Below are positions 1-9,600 of a DNA stretch of 64,000 nt, piece by piece. Source of the stretch: Dryomyza anilis (taxonomy: Eukaryota; Arthropoda; Insecta; Diptera; Dryomyzidae); NCBI GenBank assembly GCA_951804985.1, contig OX638133.1, forward strand, positions 36,419,963 through 36,483,962, given 5' to 3'. The notes below the pieces were generated by a model. It saw only the letters and a program-made list of their open reading frames with translations. It had not been told where the DNA came from and searched no databases. The number at the start of each line of letters is the position of its first letter. The stretch's first letter is position 1. The translations under genes and the position numbers were made by a program.

Positions 1-598
1 ATAAACGTTACTAACATACAACCCAATAAATACTGTAAAATGTTGAGTTATCTTTTATATTCCGGAAAATATGCAGTAGTGTAAATTGCTGCAGCTGCTT
101 TTCATTTTACATGTAACATGCAATAAAAATAAAAAAAATATATATATGGTATGTATAACCTTTGCATGACTTTGTCTGTGCAGAAATGAAAATTTATTTT
201 CAATATACGTCTACAAGTGCAAAATATCCCTTAGCATGCGATTTACTATTCTCTTTTGCCCAAGTTATTTTTCGTCTTCAGATGCTGGTATTTGCACTAC
301 TTCGTCTTTTTCTACGACTGCATGTGAGTTAAAACATTTGAAGTTGTATTTATCTTCATTGAACTTGTAGGAAGTCGATATGTGGCCGTGTAGGTGGCTT
401 TTGGGCCAGTAGAAATTTAAATTAAGTTTCTATGAAGCGTTAAAGTTTTGAAAAACAATAAACCGATACATATTTTGACACCAGACCGTCTACAGATGGT
501 CTTCACTCTAACCCAATTAGTTTAGAAATTAAAATTTTTACCGGTTCAAAGCGGCAAACCGTTTTTCGTATTGAACGTATGCATCAAATGAGAAATAA
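1..598. other. No gene; A+T-rich DNA
   Basis: I see no open frame, RNA gene or repeat boundary here. The sequence is A+T-rich with short homopolymer runs and ends where a mini-me-like element starts at 599. Confidence 0.6.
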
Positions 599-1131
599 CC
601 AGTTGGGAAGGTTAGATCACATGGGAAATTTTAAATTTGGTGTTATTATGATAGTTAGGATTATAAAAATTATAGTCGGTCTTAGCCGACTACTAATACC
701 CTACACATATGTGTGGTTACCATTCAAAGTGGTATATAGGTCACCATACTATACAAATCCTACAAACTTTCAATCGCTGAAGAATTTCCTTTCATTTGAT
801 ACCCATATTTACAAATGGGTAGGTGTACCGAATTTCGATTTTGTTTTTGGGAACCACAAGTCGTTTCGCGGGAAAACATTATTTCCATGTTTTTGAGCAT
901 GAAGTCAATATATATTTGACCAAAAAAGTTTACCTAAGCACGTATACAGTAAAACTGAACTGTAGATGTAAATTTTAAATGAGTTCTTTGAATATAAATG
1001 GTCAGATCACAGGTCACAATTGACCGATATGACTAATTTTTCGCACAAACTGCGTAGGTATATAAGTAATCTAAATTATGAGTTTCATTTATTTAACTCT
1101 TCAATTGTGTAAGTAGTAGTGATTTCAACAG

Positions 1132-1185
<54 letters not shown>

Positions 1186-1354
1186 GGACAGACGGACAGA
1201 CAGACGGACAGAGGGACCTCGCTAAATCGACTCAGGAGGCCATGCTGATCAAGAATATATATACTTTTCCATATCGGAGATGCTTCCTTCTGGGTGTTAC
1301 AAACGGCCTACCAAATTGAATATACCCTTTCACTCTAAGTGCAGGGTATAAAAA
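599..1354 (+). mobile_element. mini-me / DINE-1-like element, family A, copy 1
   Basis: Starts CCAGTTGGGAAGG and ends GGTATAAAAA. It has a short stem-loop (AGTCGG with CCGACT) near 675-695, a long GACR tetranucleotide run at about 1131-1216, then a core (GCTAAATCGACTCAGGAGG), the word TGATCAAGAATATATATAC and a 3' tail ending in a TATACCC / GGGTATA pair. A (GTCY)n run and a TA run flanking a conserved core is the published layout of dipteran mini-me / DINE-1 elements, now grouped with Helentron-type rolling-circle elements. The same sequence recurs at 31015 and, 5'-truncated, at 45727, so it is a dispersed repeat. It is non-autonomous; a 105-codon frame inside it is not conserved between copies. 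Confidence 0.75.
1131..1216 (+). repeat. (GACR)n tetranucleotide microsatellite inside mini-me-like copy 1
   Basis: About 21 GACA/GACG units lie directly before the conserved core. The equivalent run is only a few units long in the copies at 31540 and 29865, so this copy has expanded. Confidence 0.9.
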
Positions 1355-1887
1355 TGAGTGAAAAAATATAGGATTTTGTGGAGACCATCTGTAGACAAAA
1401 ACATAACAAAAAATCGATAAATGGACTTCGGATCCGTGTTTTTCGTACCAACATAACCCTAAAACCAAAATGATCATAATAAAAAACATTTTTTGTCTTG
1501 CTGATTAAAGAGTTAAGGTCCAGGGACAATAAGGAACTAAACCATGTTTCTTTCGAAATGCAGTTTTATATGTAGTAGGAACCATTAGAAGTTACTTTTT
1601 CTATTTTAAAAATTTGATATAACCGAGTGAAAATAAGTATGCTCTATATTTTGTACTGAATTTCAAACTTTGTAGAAGTAAAAAAATATTGAGTTACACG
1701 AGATTTTCTACTATATTGGTTTATTGTTGTACACTACTTTACAAAAACTAAAACCAAGCGATATTTTAAAGATATCAAGAAAATGTTAGAGTTTTTGATA
1801 TCAAAACACCAAATAAGATAATGACGAAAAGGCCCAAATAGAACATTGTGTTCCACCATTTATAAATCAAAAATAACTTTTTTTTTG
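1355..1887. other. No gene; A+T-rich DNA
   Basis: No supported coding frame, RNA or repeat boundary is visible between the mini-me-like element and the foldback hairpin. Confidence 0.55.
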
Positions 1888-2182
1888 AAACTCTGGAGTT
1901 TCCCGTCGATTAAAAAAACAATTCGATGCAGTCTCCCATAGTTTCTGAACTATAATATTTTAAAATTCAATTGCCGATTTTTCTCCATACAAAATTGCTT
2001 TGTCTCATTGCTTTAATTTCATATTTAGCTTGTTATAATTTCTTACCAGAAATAGTGTGGCGGAGAACCAAATTTCGTATGGAGACAAATCGGCAATTGA
2101 ATTTTAAAACTTGATAGTTCAGAAACTATGAGAGACTCCATTCAAATTACTTTTTTAATCGACGGGGAAAACTCCAGGGTTT
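1888..2182. mobile_element. Foldback (hairpin) element, about 105-bp arms
   Basis: Left arm 1888-1996 and right arm 2073-2182 are imperfect reverse complements. Shared blocks include the CCGTCGATTAAAAAA / TTTTTTAATCGACGG pair, TAGTTTCTGAACTAT and AATTCAATTGCCGATTT. A spacer of about 75 bp separates them. There is no coding frame. This is the shape of a foldback MITE or the collapsed ends of a DNA transposon. No target-site duplication could be assigned. Confidence 0.75.
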
Positions 2183-2475
2183 GATTTGAAAAATATTTTG
2201 AACTTTACCTAAGTTAAATGTATTTTATTTTTTTAAAGTGTTATTTTCGATACGCATAACTTTGTTGCAGTTGAGAAATCAAAAAACTAAGTACACAGTT
2301 ATTTTTTCACTATCTATCCACAAAATTTCATCAAAATCGGAAGACATCGTGCCAAGATTGATATATCTGACGTGGAATGACCTAGTACTGATTTTGATGT
2401 ATATTTTAGATGCTCAAAGCAGTCACCATTCATAATCCACTAAATGGTCAGAGTCAATCGTACCAACATCCCAAG
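2183..2475. other. No gene; A+T-rich DNA
   Basis: Nothing recognised. A short frame at 2238-2435 has no similarity I recognise and no supporting signals. Confidence 0.5.
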
Positions 2476-2780
2476 TGACAATTTCTACCAGTATCTTACC
2501 AGTATCCAGTTAGTTTTACTAGTCAAGCAAGTGCCCAGTACTCTCAATGTCACGCACTTTCTGAACAGAAACAAACCAGCAAAAAAACTCTTCGGTTACT
2601 GGGCATTTCCCTTCCAGTAAACGACCAGTTTTTGACCAGTTATACTGGCAGGAATCTATTTTTCAAATCTATACCAGTAACAAATCAGTTTTTGACTAGT
2701 TTTACTAGCAGAGATCTTGAAATTCAGTCTCTTCAAATTCCTACCAATAACCGACAAGGTTTCGACTAGTTTTCACTCTT
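2476..2780. repeat. CCAGT-rich degenerate tandem repeat
   Basis: CCAGTA / CCAGTT words recur densely, and three units of about 65 bp align at about 2615, 2682 and 2744, each with a GACCAGTTTTTGAC-like middle. The units are too diverged to define the array ends exactly. No coding potential is seen. Confidence 0.6.
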
Positions 2781-3284
2781 CTTCTACTCTTCAAATTACT
2801 ACAATAAACTTTGAAGTATTTTTGCAATCTATTAAATTGGTGCTTGGATTAGAAATTTTATTATAGTATCAATAGTATTTCTATTCAGTATGTCATATTA
2901 TATTTGTGTCGAAATATTTATAAAAATGTATACCATTATTTAAAGCAATTTAATCGGACTATTTTTATCTTTTTGAATATTTTGATAAAAATTTAAATTT
3001 ATAGATATTGAAATATGTATTTAAAGAAGAGAATAAGTTAGTAACATTGATCGCTGGTTTGGATTATCTCTGTATAGCCATAAATTATTTTCTTATTCAT
3101 CATTAGATCTGAAATGCTACAAAATCCCCCTAAAATAGTGTGAAAAATCAAAATATTTTGAGTATAGATTAAAATATATCAAAATATTAGCTTTTATTGT
3201 TATACTATATTTAGTCTCGACAATTTAAGGGAAATTTTCTATTACAATTTTTTGGAAAACTAGTTAAGGCAGTGCCTGTATGTT
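2781..3284. other. No gene; A+T-rich DNA
   Basis: No supported feature is visible before the split mini-me-like element at 3285. Confidence 0.5.
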
Positions 3285-3499
3285 AATACCCTACACTTAG
3301 AGTGACAGGGTATATTGGTTTGGTACGCCGTTCGTAACACCCAGAAAAAGGTATATCCGGTATTGAAAAATATATATATCGTCGTCGTTCAGTGAAAAGT
3401 CACTAAGTCCAAAAATTGAGTATTGAGATAAATGCAAACTGTAACAGTGCTCCAGTTTATCCAAATAGTTGTATCGGATTTCAGTTTGAACTAGGGATG

Positions 3500-4150
3500 A
3501 AAATCCGACCATTTTTGTGAACTCGGCACCGTTTTATTCAGATTTTGACGATTGCCGTTCAGTGAAAAATCACTAAGTTCCATACAAACTGTTCAGTTTG
3601 AACAGCTGCATAATTTCAACAACTGCATAATATCTATCATTTAATCCAAAAATCGTTAAAATCCGACCATTTTTGTGGACTCGGCACCGTTTTATTCAGA
3701 TTTCGACGATTGCCGTTCAGTGAAAAATCACTAAGACCTTTATAAATTTGACTGATTTTTTACACCGCGAGTTGTATCGGATTTCAGTTTGAACTGGGGA
3801 TGAAAGAACTGCATAATATCTACCATTTTATCCAAAAATCGTTAAAATCCGACCATTTTTGTGGACTCGGCACCGTTTTATTCAGATTTCGACGATTGCC
3901 GTTCAGTGAAAAATCATTAAGTTCTATACAAACTGTAACAGTGCTCCAGTTTATCCAAATAGTTGTATCGGATTTCAGTTTGAACAGCTGCATAATTTCA
4001 ACAATTGCATAATATCTATCATTTAATCCAAAAATCGTTAAAATCCGACCATTTTAGTGGACTCGGCACCGTTTTATTCAGATTTCGACGATTGCCGTTC
4101 AGTGAAAAATCACTAAGACCTTTATAAATTTGACTGATTTTTTACACCGC
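3500..4150. repeat. Subterminal irregular tandem repeats
   Basis: Units of about 155-195 bp share a block with CTCGGCACCGTTTTATTCAG followed by CGACGATTGCCGTTCAGTG and AAAAATCACTAAG, seen near 3507, 3662, 3846 and 4041. A second block (CAGTGCTCCAGTTTATCC then GTTGTATCGGATTTCAGTTT) alternates with it. The last words copy the transposon's own terminus, so the array looks like amplified subterminal sequence. Confidence 0.8.
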
Positions 4151-4158
4151 GATTATGG

Positions 4159-4880
4159 TAATAAAGGGTTTTTTTTTGTAGCGGTACAAATGTTTTTTTT
4201 AAATAAAACAAAAGCGGTTTTGGATATCAATGAAATTCTTTATTCCTGTAAAAGTACGTTCGATGCCATTATGTATGGAACTCGATTTCTTTTGCATGGC
4301 CACCACGGGCTCGCTTGCAGAAGTCCAGACGCTGAACCCAATTTTCGACGGTTTTCAAGCATAAATCGGCCCATACTGCTGCAATTTCACGTTCGATATT
4401 CGTACGAAGTTCATCAATCGTTGGCATAGACCATAGACTTGATTTAGCCCCCACAGGAAATAGTCTAACGGCGTCAAATCGCACGACCGAGGCGGCCAAT
4501 CGACTGGACCATTTCGTGAGATAACACGTTCTCCAAACTTGGTTTCCAATAAATTGATTGTGGCAATCGCTGTGTGGCTTGTGGCGCCGTCCTGTTGGAA
4601 CCACATGTCCTCCAAGTCCATATCATCCAATTGGGGCCAAAAATATTCGGTTATCATTGAACGGTAACACAGTAACGTGCCGGTCTTGATCATCACGGAA
4701 GAAGTATGGCCCAGCCCAATTCACGAACATACGACGTTTCTGGTGGTCAAGCGGCTTCAGTGGCATAAAATGGCAAACCTTACTGAAGAGAAATGTCAAA
4801 AGAGCGGCAAGAAATATGGCGTCGTTTGCTGTCTCTGTCGCTCTACTTTTGTAGCGTTCCAGTTGAAAAACCCTTTATTA
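4159..4880 (-). mobile_element. Internally deleted mariner-like element (DD41D type)
   Basis: Terminal inverted repeats TAATAAAGGGTTTTT bound the element and include flanking TA, as expected for Tc1/mariner insertion. The inner end of the 4880 side (GCAAGAAATATGGCGTCG) is shared with the short element at 54888-55232, so the two are relatives. The transposase remnant runs on the minus strand. It is nested in the 3379-5166 transposon. Confidence 0.85.
4269..4765 (-). pseudogene. Mariner-like transposase pseudogene, C-terminal two-thirds
   Basis: The cut-and-paste transposase of the Tc1/mariner (IS630) superfamily would cut and rejoin DNA ends in the nucleus. Visible blocks in order: KPLDHQKRRMFVNWAGPYFF, DDQDRHVTV, FWPQLDD, MWFQQDGATSHT, WPPRSCDLTPLDYFLWG, then PTIDELRTNIEREIAAV near the C terminus. 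The second catalytic Asp (QQD, codon 4589-4591) and the third (LTPLD, codon 4463-4465) are 41 residues apart, giving DD41D rather than the DD34D of mariner; DD41D is the signature of the rosa group. The N-terminal DNA-binding region and the first catalytic Asp are deleted: the 5' end joins straight onto KPLDHQ. At least two frameshifts follow, one after HVTV and one after LWG near 4430. It is dead. The family call is firm at superfamily level and likely for rosa. Confidence 0.88.
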
Positions 4881-5290
4881 AAGTATTTTTTGATTAGGAA
4901 TATCCATGTAGATCTTCTTCTATAGTTTAAGTACAAAATAGATTTGATCGGCCCCTTTTTAGGGGCTAATTGTGGACTTGAGTACTTTGCACTGAACTGA
5001 ATTTAATTAATGTTTGGAGTTAGTGATTTTTCATTTTTAATATCTTCGGTTTGTTAAGATTTGTTTGTTGGGACTCCGAGGACTTTTCCAACGTAAAGAT
5101 GAGTTCGTATTTATTATCGATATTTTCGAAAAATGAACTTAACGACTTTTCACTGAACGACGACGATATATTCTTGATGACCACCCGAGTCGATTTAGCG
5201 ATGTCTGTCTGATCGTCTTTCTGACTGTTGAAATCACGAGTAAAGGAAAACTAGAAGAGCTGGATCAATGAAACTATCTAAGTAGAAAGT

Positions 5291-6600
5291 CGTAAAATTT
5301 CGAAAGAAGATTTCTTTAAAACCTTAAGTAATTGGAGGAAAACTCAGTATGCACCCTAAATTAGAACCAATGAATTATATAGAATTCAATTTTTTTTCCA
5401 TAGAATTTATTCCGCTTTGTTGAGTAGTGTTTTAAATACTATACAATCTACACCGACGGCTTCATTTTCTGCTGGGTCTTTGTGCGCTCGTGCGTGCGTG
5501 AGTTTGTATTTGTTGCTGGCATTCGTAATAAATGTACTGCAGCAAATGTGGAAATTGTTCGGAATGTGCAAAAATAAATTATTGAAACTTTAAGAACCCA
5601 GCCAGCTGAAAACAAGAAGCTGGATCAGATTTGATGAGAAACAAGACGATGCCGATAATGCAGAGCATACCCTAAAAATAGAATTATTTCTTGCATAATT
5701 TTAGGCGCTTATTTAAATTCAATTTCAATTTGTTCAGAAATTCTATACATTCGTGGAAGCACATATTACACAATTTTAATTGCTCCGTTTTAGGCGCATG
5801 CTGCTGATCACACGCAGAGCATACGTTGGTGGCAGACCTCGAGGTCATCTGTGTGGTGTGTGGGTGGGTGCTTTTTTGTGGCGGCTTTAGCTGCGCCGCA
5901 GACCAACTTTTTGAAATGTATGTCATCGATGTAACTTAATTCAATTCAATAATAAATTGAAATGTAAAATTCGTGGAACATTTGCAGCAAATATAACGGT
6001 CGGTCAACAACTGGAGTGCACAAATATTTGACGAATGGCGCTCATAAATGGAACATGGTCAAGTCCACCCACACACACACACATGCACATGGTGCCTACA
6101 AATACATGCACACACTTGCACAAACACATACAGCACACACGTTAACGACAAGTTAAATCGAATAAAAACATTTCAAAAGCTACGAATTTGTGTCAACAAA
6201 ATGATTATTTTTCACATTTTACACAAAAATAATAATGGAAAAATAAAATAAAAAAAACCATCTAACTGAACGTTGTCAGTTGCATGCAATGCCGAGTACG
6301 TTTGTGAAATCCATAGATAACTAAAATGTTTGTTAAAATATCAAAATAATAGCATTGCGTTGAAATGTTCAAATATGGCTTAAATTAAAAAATAAAAAAT
6401 AAAATACAAAATCTGTAAAAGTTTTGTGCAACAAATTCGAAATAAATTAGAAATAAATGTGATGCAAAAAATTTAATTCTGATTTTATTTATTTATTTAT
6501 TTAAATCTATTCATTTTATTATAAATCAAAGTGTTGACACATTAGGTTTTAAAATATTAAATCAAAATACCAAAATCACAAAATCAGAAACTACATAATC
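5291..6600. other. No gene; spacer with a CA-rich stretch
   Basis: No coding frame is supported. About 6065-6145 is CA-rich (CACACACACA words). Around 5460-5520 and 5780-5900 the base composition is less A+T-rich, but I recognise no exon signals. Confidence 0.5.
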
Positions 6601-6603
6601 TAC

Positions 6604-9600
6604 GAAACGTCACAGAGGGTTAAACTTAGCTCGTTTTATCGCAAATAAAATTTGATTATTTGGTATAAAATTCAAGAAATTCCAACTAGTTGGAATCAAG
6701 AAATCACATCTTCTACTTAAAATGGCTGTAGAATCTAAACGGAGCGTCGTAGCGGGGTCAAACTTTGTACTTTTTATCGCATATGAAATCTAATTACTAG
6801 AGGGGTCAAACTTAGCACTTTTTATCGAAATGAAATCTGATTTTTTGGTATAAAAATCAAGAAATTCCACTTAGTAGGAATCGATAAATAACGTCTTCAA
6901 CTTAAAATGGCTGTAGAATCTAAACGGAGCGTCGTAGAGGGGTCAAACTTTGCACTTTTTATCGCATATGAAATCTGATTATTTGGTATAAAAATTTGAC
7001 GATTTCATTTAGTAGGAATCGAGAAATCACATCTTCAACTTAAAATGGCTGTAGAATCTAAACGGAGCGTCGTAGAGGAGTCAAACTTTGCACTTTTTAT
7101 CGCATATGAAATCTGATTATTTGGTATAAAAATTTGACGATTTCATTTAGTAGGAATCGAGAAATCACAACTTCAACTTAAAATGGCTGTAGAATCTAAA
7201 CGGAGCGTCGTAGATAGGTGAAACTTTGCATTTTTAATCGCATATGAAATCTGATTATATCGTATAAAAATCTAGAAATTCCACTTTCAGAATCTAAACG
7301 GAGCGTGGTAGATAGGTGAAACTTTGCACTTTTTATCGCATATGAAATCTGATTATATGGTATAAAAATCAAGAAATTCCACTTCGTAGGAATCGAGAAA
7401 TCACATCTTCAACTTAAAATGGCTGTAGAATCTAAACGGAGCGTCGTAGATAGGTGAAACTTTGCACTTTTTATCGCATGTGAAATCTGATTATATGGTA
7501 TAAAAATCAATAAATTCCACTTAGTAGGAATCGAGAAATCACATCTTCAACTTAAAATGGCTGTAGGAATCGAGTAGGAATCGAAAAATCACATCTTCAA
7601 CTTAAAATGGCTGTAGAATCTAAACGGAGCATCGTAGATATGTGAAACTTTGCACTTTTTATCTCATATGAAATCTGATTATATGGTATAAAAATCAAGA
7701 AATTGCACTCAGTAGGAATCGAGAAATCACATCTTCAAATTAAAATGGCTGTAGAATCTAAACGGAGCGTCGTAGATAGGTGAAACTTTGCACTTTTTAT
7801 CGCATATGAAATCTGATTATATGGTATAAAAATCAAGAAATTCCACTCAGTTGGAATCAAGAAATCACATCTTCTACTTAAAATGGCTGTAGAATCTAAA
7901 CGGAGCGTCGTAGAGGGGTCAAACTTTGCACTTTATATCGTATATGAAATCTGATTATTTGGTATAAAAATCAAGAAATCGATAAATCACATCTTCTACT
8001 TAAAATGGCTGTAGAATCTAAACGGAGCGTCGCACTTTTTATCGCATATGAAATCTGATTATTTGGTATAAAAATCAAGAAATTCCACTTAGTAGGAATC
8101 GAGAAATCACATCTTCAACTTAAAATGGCTGTAGAATCTAAACGGAGCGTCGTAGATAGGTGAAACTTTGCACTTTTTATCGCATATGAAATCTGATTAT
8201 ATGGTATAAAAATCAAGAAATTCCACTTAGTAGGAATCGAGAAATCACATCTTCAACTTAAAATGGCTGTAGAATCTACACGGAACGTCGTAGAGGGGTC
8301 AAACTTTGCACTTTTTATCGCATATGAAATCTGATTATTTGGTATAAAAATTTGACGATTTCATTTAGTAGGAATCAAAAAATCACATCTTCAACTTAAA
8401 ATGGCTGTAGAATCTAAACGGAGCACTTTTTATCGCATTAGAAATCTGATTATTTGGTATAAAAATTTGACGATTTCATTTAGTTTTTATCGCATATGAA
8501 ATCTGATTATATGGTATAAAAATCAATAAATTCCACTTAGTAGGAAACGAGAAATCACATCTTCAACTTAAAATGGCTGTAGAATCTAAACGGAGCGTCG
8601 TAGATAGGTGAAACTTTGCACTTTTTATCGCATATGAAATCTGATTATATGGTATAAAAATCAAGAAATTCCACTTAGTAGGAATCGAGAAATCACATCT
8701 TCAACTTAAAATGGCTGTAGAATCTAAACGGAGCGTCGTAGATAGGTGAAACTTTGAACTTTTTATCGAATATGAAATCTGATTATTTGGTATACAAATT
8801 TGACGATTTCATATAGTAGGAATCGAGAAATCACATCTTCAACTTAAAATGGCTGTAGAATCTAAACGGAGCGTGGTAGATAGGTGAAACTTTGCACTTT
8901 TTATCGCATATGAAATCTGATTATATGGTATAAAAATCAAGAAATTCCACTTCGTAGGAATCGAGAAATCACATCTTCAATTTAAAATGGCTGTAGAATC
9001 TAAACGGAGCGTCGTAGATAGGTGAAACTTTGAACTTTTTATCGAATATGAAATCTGATTATTTGGTATAAAAATCAAGAAATTCCATTTAGTAGGAATC
9101 GAGAAATCACATCTTCAACTTAAAATGGCTGTAGAATCTAAACGGAGCGTCGTAGATAGGTGAAACTTTGCACTTTTTATCGCATGTGAAATCTGATTAT
9201 TTGGTATAAAAATTTGACAATTTCATTTAGTAGGAATCGCGAAATCACATCTTCAATTTAAAATGGCTGTAGAATCTAAACGGAGCGTCGTGGAGGGTTC
9301 AAACTTTGCACTTTTTATAGCATGTGAAATCTGATTATATGGTATAAAAATCAATAAATTCCACTTAGTAGGAATCGAGAAATCACATCTTCAACTTAAA
9401 ATGGCTGTAGAATCTAAACGGAGCGTCGTAGAGGGGTGAAACTTTGCACTTTTTATCGCATATGAAATCTGATTATATGGTATAAAAATCAAGAAATTCC
9501 ACTTAGTAGGAATCGAGAAATCACATCTTCAATTTAAAATGGCTGTAGAATCTAAACGGAGCGTCGTAGATAGGTGAAACTTTGAACTTTTTATCGAATA

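Larger units (their letters stand above)
3379..5166. mobile_element. 1.8-kb DNA transposon with identical 23-bp terminal inverted repeats
   Basis: Both ends carry the same 23-bp inverted repeat, beginning TCGTCGTCGTTCAGTGAAAA and ending GTC. The flanks are TATA on each side, within the TA run of a mini-me-like host, fitting a TA or TATA target duplication. The left interior contains an array whose units repeat a TIR-like word. No transposase of its own is visible; the only transposase debris inside belongs to the nested mariner-like copy at 4159. I cannot place it in a superfamily. Confidence 0.75.
3285..5290 (-). mobile_element. mini-me-like element split by a later insertion
   Basis: On the minus strand the 5' part lies at about 5290-5167: GTTTCATTGATCCAGCTCTT, GATTTCAACAG, a short GACR tract and CGCTAAATCGACTCGGGTGG. 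The 3' tail lies at about 3378-3285 (TACCGGATAT, GGGTGTTACGAACGGCGTAC, GTAGGGTATT). The break falls in the TA run between core and tail, which is continuous in the other copies, and the gap is filled by the transposon at 3379-5166. The 5' portion beyond about 5290 is missing or too diverged to follow. Confidence 0.75.

Noticed and set aside
579..896. 105-codon plus-strand frame
   Set aside because: It lies inside mini-me-like copy 1 and is not preserved in the copies at 31015 and 45727.
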